This document shows positions 32,998 to 41,814 of a DNA stretch of 64,000 nucleotides, piece after piece (positions within the stretch are counted from its first letter, which is position 1; every line of letters begins with the position of its first letter). The notes beneath the pieces are model-generated. The model had not been told where the DNA came from. It was given only the letters and a program-made list of their open reading frames with translations, and did no database searches. Source of the stretch: Streptomyces sp. SAT1 (GTDB lineage: Bacteria > Actinomycetota > Actinomycetes > Streptomycetales > Streptomycetaceae); NCBI RefSeq assembly GCF_001654495.1, contig NZ_CP015849.1, positions 6,241,001 through 6,305,000 of the forward strand, in the 5' to 3' direction. Both the position numbers and the translations under genes were made by a program.

Positions 32998-33924
32998 TCA
33001 GACGGTCTCCTTGATCCCGTCGCCCCGCAGGGCCACGGCGTACATCTCGTCGGCGTCGAGGCGGCGCAGCTCCTCGGCGATGAGTTCGGAGGTGGGACGG
33101 ACCTTGAGGGCGAGGGTGCGGGACGGCTGGCCGGGCAGGCTCAGCGTGGCCAGCGGGCCCTCGGGCCGGTCGATGACGATCTCGCCGTCGGCGGTGCCCA
33201 GGCGGACGGCCGTCACGAACGGTCCCTCGCTGCCCACCCGGTCGACCGGGACGCCCAGCCGGGCCTCCAGCCAGCGGGCCAGCAGCTCCGCGCTCGGGTT
33301 GTCGGCCTCCGCCTCCACGGCCGCCGAGGTCACCCGGACCCGGGCCTGGTCCAGCGCCGCGGCGAGCATCGAGCGCCACAGGGTGAGCCGGGTCCAGGCC
33401 AGGTCGGTGTCGCCGGGCGCGTAGTGGCGCGCCCGGGTCTGAAGGACCTCCAGCGGGTTCTCGAAGGCGTACAGATCGGTGATGCGGCGCTGGGCCAGCG
33501 CGCCCAGCGGGTCCGCCGCGAGGTTGCCGGGCGCCTCCACCGGCCACCACACGACGACCGGCGCGTCCGGCAGCAGCAGCGGCAGCACCACCGAGTCGGC
33601 GTGGTCGGAGACGTCTCCGTAGGTGCGCAGCACCACCGTCTCGCCGGTGCCGGCCTCCGAGCCGACCCGGATCTCCGCGTCCAGCCGGGAGTGGGTGCGG
33701 TCGCGCAGGGTGCGCGCGTGCCGCTTGATCACGACCAGGGTGCGCGAGGGGTGCTCGCGCGAGGCGTCCTCGGCCGCCTTGATCGAGTCGTAGGCGTTCT
33801 CCTCGTCGGCGACGATCACCATCGTCAGGACCATGCCCACGGCGGGCGTGCCGATGGCGCGGCGGCCTTCCACCAGCGCCTTGTTGATCTTGCTTGCCGT
33901 GGTGTCGGTCAGGTCGATCTTCAT
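32998..33924 (-). CDS. opcA: Glucose-6-phosphate dehydrogenase assembly protein OpcA
   Basis: A 308-residue protein required for assembly or activation of actinobacterial glucose-6-phosphate dehydrogenase. It opens MKIDLTDTTASKINKALVEGRRAIGTPAVGMVLTMVIV, the standard OpcA start, and contains PDAPVVVWWPVEAPGNLAADPLGALAQRRITD, the family's central block. Its ATG overlaps the zwf stop by four bases (ATGA), so it is translationally coupled to its partner enzyme. Confidence 0.96.
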   Translation of the reverse strand: MKIDLTDTTASKINKALVEGRRAIGTPAVGMVLTMVIVADEENAYDSIKAAEDASREHPSRTLVVIKRHARTLRDRTHSRLDAEIRVGSEAGTGETVVLRTYGDVSDHADSVVLPLLLPDAPVVVWWPVEAPGNLAADPLGALAQRRITDLYAFENPLEVLQTRARHYAPGDTDLAWTRLTLWRSMLAAALDQARVRVTSAAVEAEADNPSAELLARWLEARLGVPVDRVGSEGPFVTAVRLGTADGEIVIDRPEGPLATLSLPGQPSRTLALKVRPTSELIAEELRRLDADEMYAVALRGDGIKETV

Positions 33925-35630
33925 GGCCTGCGCCAGCTCCGTCCGTCTCGTGCGAGCATCTCGTCGGCTTCCCGCGGTCCCCAGGTGCCCGAGGGGTACT
34001 GGGCGGGCCTGCCGTGCTCGTCCCAGTAGCCCTCGATCGGGTCGAGGATCTTCCAGGACTCTTCCACTTCCTGGTGACGGGGGAACAGGTTCGCGTCACC
34101 GAGCAGCACGTCCAGGATGAGGCGTTCGTACGCCTCCGGGCTGGACTCGGTGAAGGACTCGCCGTAGGCGAAGTCCATCGTCACGTCCCGGATCTCCATC
34201 GAGGTGCCCGGCACCTTGGAACCGAACCGGACCGTCATGCCCTCGTCCGGCTGCACGCGGATCACGATGGCGTTCTCGCCCAGCTCCTCGGTCGCCGTGG
34301 TGTCGAAGGGGGAGTGCGGGGCCCGCTGGAAGACCACCGCGATCTCGGTGACCCGGCGGCCCAGCCGCTTGCCGGTGCGCAGATAGAAGGGGACGCCCGC
34401 CCAGCGGCGGTTGTCGATCTCCAGCTTGACCGCCGCGTAGGTGTCGGTCTTGGACTTCGGGTCGATGCCGTCCTCTTCGAGGTACCCGATGACCTTCTCG
34501 CCGCCCTGCCAGCCCTCGGCGTACTGGGCGCGCACGGTGTGCCGGCCCAGCTCCTCGGGCAGCCGCACCGACTTGAGCACCTTCAGCTTCTCGGTGAGCA
34601 GCGCCTCCGCGTCGAAGGCGATCGGCTCCTCCATCGCGGTGAGCGCCATCAGCTGGAGCAGGTGGTTCTGGATGACGTCGCGGGCGGCGCCGATGCCGTC
34701 GTAGTAGCCGGCCCGGCCGCCGATGCCGATGTCCTCGGCCATGGTGATCTGCACATGGTCGACATAGGAGCGGTTCCAGATCGGCTCGTACATCTGGTTG
34801 GCGAAGCGCAGCGCCAGGATGTTCTGGACGGTCTCCTTGCCCAGGTAGTGGTCGATGCGGAACACCTGGTCCGGGTCGAACACCTCGTGCACGATCCGGT
34901 TCAGCTCGCGGGCGCTGGCCAGGTCGTGGCCGAACGGCTTCTCGATGACCGCGCGCCGCCAGGAGCCCTCGGGGCCCTCCGCCAGGCCGTGCTTCTTCAA
35001 CTGCTGCACGACCTTGGGGAAGAACTTCGGCGGCACCGAGAGGTAGAAGGCGAAGTTGCCGCCGGTGCCCCGGGAGGAGTCCAGCTCCTGCACCGCGTCG
35101 CGCAGCTGCTTGAACGCGGTGTCGTCGTCGAAGTCACCGGGGACGAAGCGCATGCCCTCGGCGAGCTGCTGCCACACCTCCTCGCGGAACGGGGTGCGCG
35201 CGTGCTCCTTGACGGCGTCGTGCACGACCTGCGCGAAGTCCTGGTCCTCCCAGTCCCGGCGGGCGAAGCCGACCAGCGAGAAGCCCGGCGGCAGCAGACC
35301 GCGGTTGGCCAGGTCGTAGACGGCCGGCATGAGCTTCTTGCGGGACAGGTCGCCGGTGACACCGAAGATGACGAGCCCGGAGGGGCCCGCGATCCTGGGC
35401 AGCCGGCGGTCCCGGGGGTCGCGCAGCGGATTCACCCAGTCGGCGGCCGGGACGACCGGGACGCGCACGTCCGCCGCCTCGCGCGCCGCGGCGGAGCCCG
35501 TGGCCCCGGACGCCTGCGCCTGCTGCATGGCCTTGGGATCCGGTTCCTGGTCCTCGGGCCGTACGGCGACGGGCGACGGACTCGCCGACCCGGCCTCCTC
35601 AGCCGCCGGCTCGGCGGGCTTCTTGCTCAT
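33921..35630 (-). CDS. zwf: Glucose-6-phosphate dehydrogenase
   Basis: A 569-residue NADP-dependent enzyme for the first oxidative step from glucose 6-phosphate. The nucleotide site VIFGVTGDLSRKKLMPAVYDLANRGLLP begins near residue 88, the substrate-binding loop is EKPFGHDLASA, and the active-site signature RIDHYLGKETVQN lies near residue 249. The first 60 or so residues, before VPVVPAADWVNPLRDPRDRRLPRIAGP, are a Pro/Ala/Glu-rich extension not found in most homologues. It is probably disordered, or the true start may be internal. It overlaps tal and opcA by four bases each. Confidence 0.96.
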   Translation of the reverse strand: MSKKPAEPAAEEAGSASPSPVAVRPEDQEPDPKAMQQAQASGATGSAAAREAADVRVPVVPAADWVNPLRDPRDRRLPRIAGPSGLVIFGVTGDLSRKKLMPAVYDLANRGLLPPGFSLVGFARRDWEDQDFAQVVHDAVKEHARTPFREEVWQQLAEGMRFVPGDFDDDTAFKQLRDAVQELDSSRGTGGNFAFYLSVPPKFFPKVVQQLKKHGLAEGPEGSWRRAVIEKPFGHDLASARELNRIVHEVFDPDQVFRIDHYLGKETVQNILALRFANQMYEPIWNRSYVDHVQITMAEDIGIGGRAGYYDGIGAARDVIQNHLLQLMALTAMEEPIAFDAEALLTEKLKVLKSVRLPEELGRHTVRAQYAEGWQGGEKVIGYLEEDGIDPKSKTDTYAAVKLEIDNRRWAGVPFYLRTGKRLGRRVTEIAVVFQRAPHSPFDTTATEELGENAIVIRVQPDEGMTVRFGSKVPGTSMEIRDVTMDFAYGESFTESSPEAYERLILDVLLGDANLFPRHQEVEESWKILDPIEGYWDEHGRPAQYPSGTWGPREADEMLARDGRSWRRP

Positions 35631-36796
35631 TCCGCGTCAACTCCCTTGCTGTTCAAGGACTTCGTGACCGCGTCCAGCAGGTCCTGCCAGGCCGTCTCGA
35701 ACTTGGCGACGCCCTCGTCCTCCAACTGCTGGACGACCTCGTCGTAGGAGATGCCCAGCCGCCCGACGGCCGCCAGGTCCGCGCGGGCCCGCTCGTAGCC
35801 GCCGGTCACCGTGTCACCGGTGATCCCGCCGTGGTCGGCGGTGGCGTTCAGCGTGCCCTCCGGCATGGTGTTCACCGTGCCGGGCGCGACCAGCTCGTCC
35901 ACGTACAGGGTGTCCTTGTACGCCGGATCCTTCACCCCGGTCGACGCCCACAGGGGACGCTGGGCGTGCGCGCCCGCGCCCACCAGCGCGGCGAACCGCT
36001 CGCCCGGCCGGGTCGTACCGTCCGCTGAACCGAACACCTGCTCGTACTCCGCGTAGGCCAGCCGGGCGTTCGCCAGGGCCGCCCGGCCCTTGAGCGCCAG
36101 GGCCTCGCCGGTGCCCAGCGCCGTCAGCCGCTTGTCGATCTCGGAGTCGACGCGGGAGACGAAGAAGGAGGCCACGGAGTGGATCGACGCCAGGTCGTGC
36201 CCGGCGGCGTGCGCCTTCTCCAGACCGGCGAGGTAGGCGTCCATCACCTCGCGGTAGCGCTCCAGGGAGAAGATCAGCGTCACATTGACACTGATACCCG
36301 CTCCGACGACCTCCGTGATGGCCGGCAGGCCCGCACGGGTGGCGGGGATCTTGATCATGACGTTGGGCCGGTCCACCAGCCAGGCCAGCTGCCGGGCCTC
36401 GGCGACGGTCGCCGTCGTGTCGTGGGCGAGGCGCGGGTCCACCTCGATGGAGACCCGCCCGTCCCGCCCGCCGGTCGTGTCGTACACCCCGCGCAGCACG
36501 TCGGCCGCGTCCCGTACGTCGGCGGTGGTCATCATGCGTACGGCCTCGTCGACCGTGACGCCGCGCACCGCCAGGTCGGCGAGCTGCTCCTCGTAGCCCG
36601 CGCCGGAACCGATGGCGGCCTGGAAGATCGACGGGTTCGTGGTGACGCCCACGACATGCCGCCCGGCCACCAGCTCGGCCAGGTTGCCCGAGGTGATCCG
36701 GCGGCGCGACAGATCGTCCAGCCAGATCGACACGCCCTGGTCGGACAGGCGCCCCAGCGCTTCCGAGGCCGCGGTTTGTTCGGTCACAGTGATCAT
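35627..36796 (-). CDS. tal: Transaldolase
   Basis: A 389-residue class-I aldolase of the non-oxidative pentose-phosphate branch. It begins MITVTEQTAASEALGRLSDQGVSIWLDDLSR, the usual actinobacterial start. I take ATG 36796 over a longer upstream reading because the added 52 residues are Pro/Ser-rich noise lying in the gap after tkt. Signature GVTTNPSIFQAAI is at about 57-69; the Schiff-base Lys is in NVMIKIPATRAGL (about 146); SVNVTLIFSLERYREVMDAYLAGLE follows. Its stop overlaps the zwf ATG. AGGAAG precedes the start. Confidence 0.95.
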   Translation of the reverse strand: MITVTEQTAASEALGRLSDQGVSIWLDDLSRRRITSGNLAELVAGRHVVGVTTNPSIFQAAIGSGAGYEEQLADLAVRGVTVDEAVRMMTTADVRDAADVLRGVYDTTGGRDGRVSIEVDPRLAHDTTATVAEARQLAWLVDRPNVMIKIPATRAGLPAITEVVGAGISVNVTLIFSLERYREVMDAYLAGLEKAHAAGHDLASIHSVASFFVSRVDSEIDKRLTALGTGEALALKGRAALANARLAYAEYEQVFGSADGTTRPGERFAALVGAGAHAQRPLWASTGVKDPAYKDTLYVDELVAPGTVNTMPEGTLNATADHGGITGDTVTGGYERARADLAAVGRLGISYDEVVQQLEDEGVAKFETAWQDLLDAVTKSLNSKGVDAE

Positions 36797-36815
36797 CTTC
36801 CTTGTTGCGTTCGGA

Positions 36816-38891
36816 TCATGCGCGCGCGGCGGCCAGCGAGGCGCGGGCCGCGGCGGCGACGTTCTCGGGGGTGAAGCCGTACTCGGCGAACAGGGTCCCG
36901 GCAGCGGCGGAGGCACCGAAGTGATCGAGGGAGACGATCCGTCCTGCGTCACCTGTGAAGCGGTACCACGTCAGATTGATGCCCGCCTCGACGGCGACCC
37001 GGGCCCGCACCGACGGCGGCAGGACGCGCTCGCGGTAGGCGAGGGGCTGCTCCTCGAACCACTCCACGGACGGCATCGACACCACCCGGGTGGCGATCCC
37101 CTCGGCCTCCAGCGCCTCCCGGGCGGCCACGGCGAGCTGGAGCTCGGAGCCGGTGCCGATGAGGATCACGTCCGGGGTGCCCGTCGACGCCTCCACGCGG
37201 ATGTAGCCGCCCTTGGCGGTGTCCGGGTCCGGCGCGTACGTCGGCACGCCCTGGCGGGTGAGCGCGAGGCCGTGCGGCGCCGGGTGGGTGGCGTGCCGCT
37301 TCAGGATCTCGGCCCAGGCGATGGCGGTCTCGTTGGCGTCGGCCGGGCGGACGATGTTCAGTCCGGGGATGGCGCGCAGCGAGGCGAGGTGTTCGACGGG
37401 CTGGTGGGTGGGGCCGTCCTCGCCGAGGCCGATGGAGTCGTGGGTCCACACGTACGTCACCGGGAGCTGCATCAGGGCGGACAGGCGCACGGCGTTGCGC
37501 ATGTAGTCGGAGAAGACCAGGAAGGTGCCGCCGTACACGCGCGTGTTGCCGTGCAGGGCGATGCCGTTCAGCTCCGCGGCCATGGAGAACTCGCGGATGC
37601 CGAAGTGGATGGTGCGGCCGTAGGGGTCCGCCTCCGGGAGCGGGTTGCCCGCGGGGAGGAAGGACGACGTCTTGTCGATGGTGGTGTTGTTGGAGCCGGC
37701 CAGGTCGGCGGAGCCGCCCCACAGCTCGGGCAGCACCTCGCCGAGGGCCTGGAGCACCTTGCCGGAGGCCGCCCGGGTGGCGACGGACCTCCCCTCCTCG
37801 AAGACCGGCAGCGCGTCCTGCCAGCCCTCGGGCAGCTTCCCGGCCACGATCCGGTCGAGCAGCACGGCCCGCTCCGGCCGCACGCCGCGCCACTCGGTGA
37901 GCTGCTTCTCCCAGGCGGCGTGCGCCTCGGCGCCCCGGTCCAGGGCCCGCCGGGTGTGCGCGAGGACGTCCGCGTCCACCTGGAAGGTCCGCTCCGGGTC
38001 GAAGCCGAGGACGCGCTTGGTCGCGGCGATCTCCTCCTCGCCCAGCGCCGAGCCGTGCGCGGCCTCGGTGTTCTGCGCGTGCGGGGCGGGCCAGGCGATG
38101 ACCGTGCGCATCGCGACGATCGAGGGGCGGGAGGTCTCGGCGCGGGCCGCCGAGAGCGCCGCGTGTAGGGCGTGCACGTCGACGTCGCCGTTCGCGGCGG
38201 GCTCGACGCGCTGGGTGTGCCAGCCGTACGCCTCGTAGCGCGCCAGCACGTCCTCGGAGAAGGCGGTGGCGGTGTCGCCCTCGATGGAGATGTGGTTGTC
38301 GTCGTAGAGGAAGACCAGGTTGCCGAGCCTCTGGTGGCCGGCCAGCGAGGACGCCTCGGCGGAGACACCCTCCTCCAGGTCGCCGTCGGAGACGATCGCC
38401 CAGATGGTGTGGTCGAAGGGCGAGCTGCCCTCGGGGGCGTCCGGGTCGAACAGGCCGCGCTCGTAGCGGGCGGCCATCGCCATGCCGACCGCCATCGCGG
38501 CGCCCTGCCCGAGCGGGCCCGTGGTGGTCTCCACCCCGGCGGTGTGGCCGTACTCGGGGTGGCCCGGGGTCTTGGAGCCGTAGGTGCGGAACGCCTTCAG
38601 ATCGTCCAGCTCCAGCTCGTAGCCGGCCAGGTACAGCTGGGTGTAGAGGGTCAGCGAGGTGTGGCCGGGGGAGAGGACGAAGCGGTCGCGGCCGGTCCAC
38701 TCGGGATCGGCCGGGTCGTGCCGCATCAGCTTCTGGAAGATCGTGTACGCGGCCGGGGCCAGGGCCATCGCGGTGCCGGGGTGGCCGTTGCCGACCTTCT
38801 GCACGGCGTCGGCCGCCAGCAGGCGCGCGGTGTCCACGGCGCGCCGGTCGAGGTCGGTCCACTCGAAGGGGACGGTCGTCTGCTCGCTCAT
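36816..38891 (-). CDS. tkt: Transketolase
   Basis: A 691-residue thiamine-diphosphate enzyme of the pentose-phosphate pathway, the first gene of the leftward operon. Blocks seen include VGNGHPGTAMALAPAAYTIFQ, the thiamine-binding motif IVSDGDLEEGVSAEASSLAGHQRLGNLVFLYDDN, the ERTFQ... middle, and the pyrimidine domain FGIREFSMAAELNGIALHGN with THDSIGLGEDGPTHQPVEH. ATG 38891 is chosen over a TTG two codons upstream; GAGGA lies 11 bases before it. The divergent AraC gene and a palindrome at 38944-38958 suggest regulation. Confidence 0.97.
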   Translation of the reverse strand: MSEQTTVPFEWTDLDRRAVDTARLLAADAVQKVGNGHPGTAMALAPAAYTIFQKLMRHDPADPEWTGRDRFVLSPGHTSLTLYTQLYLAGYELELDDLKAFRTYGSKTPGHPEYGHTAGVETTTGPLGQGAAMAVGMAMAARYERGLFDPDAPEGSSPFDHTIWAIVSDGDLEEGVSAEASSLAGHQRLGNLVFLYDDNHISIEGDTATAFSEDVLARYEAYGWHTQRVEPAANGDVDVHALHAALSAARAETSRPSIVAMRTVIAWPAPHAQNTEAAHGSALGEEEIAATKRVLGFDPERTFQVDADVLAHTRRALDRGAEAHAAWEKQLTEWRGVRPERAVLLDRIVAGKLPEGWQDALPVFEEGRSVATRAASGKVLQALGEVLPELWGGSADLAGSNNTTIDKTSSFLPAGNPLPEADPYGRTIHFGIREFSMAAELNGIALHGNTRVYGGTFLVFSDYMRNAVRLSALMQLPVTYVWTHDSIGLGEDGPTHQPVEHLASLRAIPGLNIVRPADANETAIAWAEILKRHATHPAPHGLALTRQGVPTYAPDPDTAKGGYIRVEASTGTPDVILIGTGSELQLAVAAREALEAEGIATRVVSMPSVEWFEEQPLAYRERVLPPSVRARVAVEAGINLTWYRFTGDAGRIVSLDHFGASAAAGTLFAEYGFTPENVAAAARASLAAARA

Positions 38892-38943
38892 CTTCAAGAA
38901 GTCCTCGGAAGAAGCTGGATTGCTGCCGGACGTGTTCGAACTT

Positions 38944-38958
38944 AAAAGTCAGACTTTT
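38944..38958. promoter_or_regulatory. AT-rich palindrome in the tkt/araC divergent region
   Basis: AAAAGTC-A-GACTTTT has perfect 7-bp arms and is by far the most AT-rich element for kilobases. It lies 53 bases before the tkt start and 97 before the AraC start, where an operator for either would be expected. Two extra T follow on the plus strand, so an RNA hairpin is possible but weak. Confidence 0.6.
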
Positions 38959-39055
38959 TTGCCGGAAGGTCTCCGTGTGTCAGCCTGTGGTGAAAGTGGG
39001 ACACAGTTGGATCACGCGGCCCGTCGGTGGGCGGCCGAGCCGGTACGAGAAGGAC

Positions 39056-39982
39056 ATGGCGGACGAAATCACCCAGGGCGGCGACGGCGGCGACGAGGAC
39101 GGTGAGGGGAGCGGCGGCGGCCACGCGATCAGGACCTTCCCCTTCCCGGTCGACCTGAGCCTCGGCGGCGTCGGACTCCAGATAGGCCCCTTGGGCACCG
39201 GCCGGACCTGGCACGCCGAGGCTCCTCTCCATCGCGTCCACCGCATCGACTTCCATGTGGTCATGCTCTTCGCCGCGGGCCCCGTCCGGCACATGGTCGA
39301 CTTCACCGAGTACGAGGCGGCCGCCGGCGACGTGCTGTGGATCCGCCCCGGACAGGTCCACCGCTTCTCCCGCGCGCACGAGTACCGCGGAACGGTGCTG
39401 ACCATGCAGCCCGGCTTCCTGCCCCGCGCCACCGTCGAGGCCACCGGCCTGTACCGCTACGACCTGCCGCCGCTGCTGCACCCCGACACGGCCCGGCGCG
39501 TCGCGCTGGAGGCCGCGCTCGCCCAACTCCGCCGCGAGTACGAGGACACGGATACCCTGCCGCTGAGCCTGCACACGGCGGTGCTGCGGCACTCGCTGAC
39601 CGCGTTCCTGCTCCGCCTCGCCCATCTCGCGGCCAGTTCGGCGGAGGCCGACCGGCAACAGGCCGACACCACCTTCACCCTGTTCCGCGACGCGGTCGAA
39701 CAGGGCTTCACCACCAACCACAGCGTCAGCGCCTACGCCGACGCCCTCGGTTACTCACGCCGCACCCTGGTGCGCGCGGTCCGCGCCGCCACCGGCCGGA
39801 CACCCAAGGGGTTCATCGACCGACGCGTCGTCCTGGAGGCCAAACGCCTGCTCGCACACACCGAACTCCCCATCGGACGCGTCGGCGTGGCGGTGGGCTT
39901 CCCGGACGCGGCCAACTTCTCGAAGTTCTTCCATCTGCACACCGGGCAGACCCCGGTGGCCTTCCGGGCGGAACTGCGCTGA
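39056..39982 (+). CDS. AraC-family transcriptional regulator
   Basis: A 308-residue regulator. A cupin-type sensor domain (about 50-150) contains HRIDFHVVMLFAAGPVRHMVDFTEYEAAAGDVLWIRPGQVHRFSR, a sugar-binding jelly roll. The C-terminal double HTH (about 210-305) reads SVSAYADALGYSRRTLVRAVRAATGRTPKGFIDRRVVLEAKRLLAHTELPIGRVGVAVGFPDAANFSKFFHLHTGQTPVAFR, the AraC signature. ATG 39056 follows GAGAAGGAC. It is divergent from the pentose-phosphate operon and is a good candidate for its regulator; that link is inference. Confidence 0.93.
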   Translation: MADEITQGGDGGDEDGEGSGGGHAIRTFPFPVDLSLGGVGLQIGPLGTGRTWHAEAPLHRVHRIDFHVVMLFAAGPVRHMVDFTEYEAAAGDVLWIRPGQVHRFSRAHEYRGTVLTMQPGFLPRATVEATGLYRYDLPPLLHPDTARRVALEAALAQLRREYEDTDTLPLSLHTAVLRHSLTAFLLRLAHLAASSAEADRQQADTTFTLFRDAVEQGFTTNHSVSAYADALGYSRRTLVRAVRAATGRTPKGFIDRRVVLEAKRLLAHTELPIGRVGVAVGFPDAANFSKFFHLHTGQTPVAFRAELR

Positions 39983-39988
39983 ACGGAC

Positions 39989-40016
39989 AGGGGCCCCGCA
40001 CGGTCGCGGGGCCCCT
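39989..40016. terminator. Bidirectional terminator hairpin
   Basis: AGGGGCCCCGC and GCGGGGCCCCT form perfect 11-bp arms around a 6-base loop, between the convergent AraC and GH16 genes. Directly after it comes a 17-base direct repeat (GCGCGTGCCGGTCCGGC, two copies). Confidence 0.9.
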
Positions 40017-40058
40017 GCGCGTGCCGGTCCGGCCGCGCGTGCCGGTCCGGCACGGCGC

Positions 40059-41492
40059 TCAGTGGCCGAAGTCGAACCAGTTGACGTTCACGAAGTCGGC
40101 CGGCTGGCCGCTGGTGAAGGTGAGATAGACGTCGTGGGTGCCGGTCACCGCGCCGATGTTCGCCGGTACCGTGCGCCAGGACTGCCAGCCGCCGGTGCTG
40201 CCCACCGCGAAGCTCCCCACCGGCGCGTTGCCCCGGCTGTCCAGGCGCACTTCGACCAGCCCGCTCACCCCGTTCGCCGCGCCGCTCGCGACCCGGGCGT
40301 AGAACTGCCGCGCGCCCGCGGAGCCGAAGTCGACGCCCTGGTAGAGCGCCCAGTCCCCGTTCGCGAGCGACCCGATGTCCTGGCCGCCGCCGCTGTCGGT
40401 GGCCGCCTCCGTGCTCACGCCGCTCTGGCTGTCGTACGACTCGGCCTGTACGGGGCTGTAGGCGTCGCGGTGGCCGGTGGGCGGGGGCGTGGTGCCGCCG
40501 CCACCGCCGCCCGAGGTCAGCACCTGCACATAGTCCACCGTCATGGGGTGGCCGGGCTCGGTGCCGCCGTCCGGGCCGCCGCCGAAGGCGCCCGGGAAGC
40601 CGCCGCCCATGGCCACGTCCAGGATCACGAAGTAGCCGTGCCGGGTGGCGTTCGCCCAGGTGGTCGCGTCGACCTGGTCCGCCCGCACGGTGTGGAAGAC
40701 GGTGCCGTCCACCGAGAAGCGGATCTGCTCGGAACCGGCGGAGCGGTCCCACTCCATGGCGTACGTGTGGAAGCCGGCCTGGCAGGTGGCGCCGGGGCAG
40801 GGGGTCGAACCGCCGATGCCCGTGGTCTCGTTGCAGGGGCCGCCCGGACTGGTGCCGCAGTGCATCGTCGCCCAGTCGGTGTTGAGGCCCTGGACGTTCT
40901 CCATGATGTCCAGCTCGCCGACGCCGGGCCAGTTCCAGTAGTTGCCGCGGAAGGGCGAGCCGAGCGCCCAGAAGGCGGGCCAGTAGCCCTTGGCGGCGGC
41001 GCCGGTGACGTCCGGCAGCTGGATGCGGGCCTGGACGCGCAGTCTGCCGCCGGCCGGCGGCTCGAAGTCCGTGCGGGTGGTCTCGATCCGGCCCGAGGTC
41101 CAGTGCCCGGAGGCGTCCCGGCGCGGGGTGATCAGCAGATCGCCCTTGCCGTCCAGGGCGACGTTGGCGGTGGACGAGGTCATCGTCTCCACCTCGCCGG
41201 TGCCCCAGCCGGCCGCGCCGCCCGGGTACGAGGTGCCCGTGTCGTACTGCCAGGCCGAGGTGTCGACACCGGAGCCCGCGGCCCCGTCGAAGTCGTCCAG
41301 GAAGACCTGGGTCCAGCCCGCGGGCGGGGCGGGGGCCGAGGCGTCGGCCGGAAGCGTCGCGGCGGTGGCCAGGGCCGCCGCGAGGCCGAGGGTGCCGAGC
41401 ACGGCGACGAGCGCGCGGCGCGCGGAGCGCCGCCGGCGGGGTGCGCTGCGCGCGACGGGCGGATGGGCGGGTATGCCTGAGGGTTCACTCAC
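40059..41492 (-). CDS. Secreted GH16 beta-glucanase with C-terminal CBM6
   Basis: A 477-residue exported enzyme. The N-terminus is long and Arg-rich (RRRRSARRALVAVLGTLGLAAALATAATLPADA, about 19-50), a Sec- or Tat-type signal. The GH16 domain (about 58-325) carries the catalytic motif GELDIMENVQG (the ExDxxE pattern, nucleophile and acid/base Glu). The acceptor-side sequence AKGYWPAFWALG fits endo-beta-1,3-glucanases (laminarinases). A Gly/Thr/Pro linker (about 325-345) leads to a CBM6 domain (YSPVQAESYDSQSGV... NVNWFDFG). A perfect CebR-like palindrome lies 56 bases upstream of the GTG start, indicating induction by beta-gluco-oligosaccharides. Confidence 0.94.
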   Translation of the reverse strand: MSEPSGIPAHPPVARSAPRRRRSARRALVAVLGTLGLAAALATAATLPADASAPAPPAGWTQVFLDDFDGAAGSGVDTSAWQYDTGTSYPGGAAGWGTGEVETMTSSTANVALDGKGDLLITPRRDASGHWTSGRIETTRTDFEPPAGGRLRVQARIQLPDVTGAAAKGYWPAFWALGSPFRGNYWNWPGVGELDIMENVQGLNTDWATMHCGTSPGGPCNETTGIGGSTPCPGATCQAGFHTYAMEWDRSAGSEQIRFSVDGTVFHTVRADQVDATTWANATRHGYFVILDVAMGGGFPGAFGGGPDGGTEPGHPMTVDYVQVLTSGGGGGGTTPPPTGHRDAYSPVQAESYDSQSGVSTEAATDSGGGQDIGSLANGDWALYQGVDFGSAGARQFYARVASGAANGVSGLVEVRLDSRGNAPVGSFAVGSTGGWQSWRTVPANIGAVTGTHDVYLTFTSGQPADFVNVNWFDFGH

Positions 41493-41547
41493 GGGGGCCT
41501 CCCGGGTGGGGTGGGGAGCGAGTGGGTGGGGAGCGGGGGGAACGTTC

Positions 41548-41561
41548 TGAGAGCGCTCTCA
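41548..41561. promoter_or_regulatory. Palindrome TGAGAGCGCTCTCA upstream of the GH16 gene
   Basis: The same 14 bases occur at 8941-8954 before the protease. The sequence is close to the CebR operator consensus. It lies 56-69 bases before the start codon, over the expected promoter. Confidence 0.75.
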
Positions 41562-41647
41562 GGAGGTGCGCCCGCCAATGTGCTCCCCACCGCCCCGGCC
41601 GTCAAGAGTTGAAGCAGGGAAAGTCCGGTGGGAGCGGGGGAGTTCAG

Positions 41648-41671
41648 GGGGTGAAGGGGTGAAGGGGTGAA
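41648..41671. repeat. Octamer tandem repeat (GGGGTGAA), three copies
   Basis: Three perfect copies are followed by degenerate GGGTGGAG/GGGGGCG units to about 41715, between the secreted-protein gene and the GH16 promoter. No gene is seen in this 320-base gap. Confidence 0.85.
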
Positions 41672-41814
41672 GGGTGGAGGGGGCGGCGGGGGTGAAGAGG
41701 GCGAAGGGGGAAGGGCGCGCCGCGGGGGAGAGGGCGGTGCGGGGGACCCGGCCGCGGAACGCGGACGGCGGCGGGCCGGGCCCGCCGCCGTCCGGTGACC
41801 GCTCCTGTCCGCCG

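Noticed and set aside
36797..36952. Extended N-terminus of transaldolase
   Set aside because: The added 52 residues are Pro/Ser/Arg noise overlapping the tkt 3' end; MITVTEQ is the conserved start.
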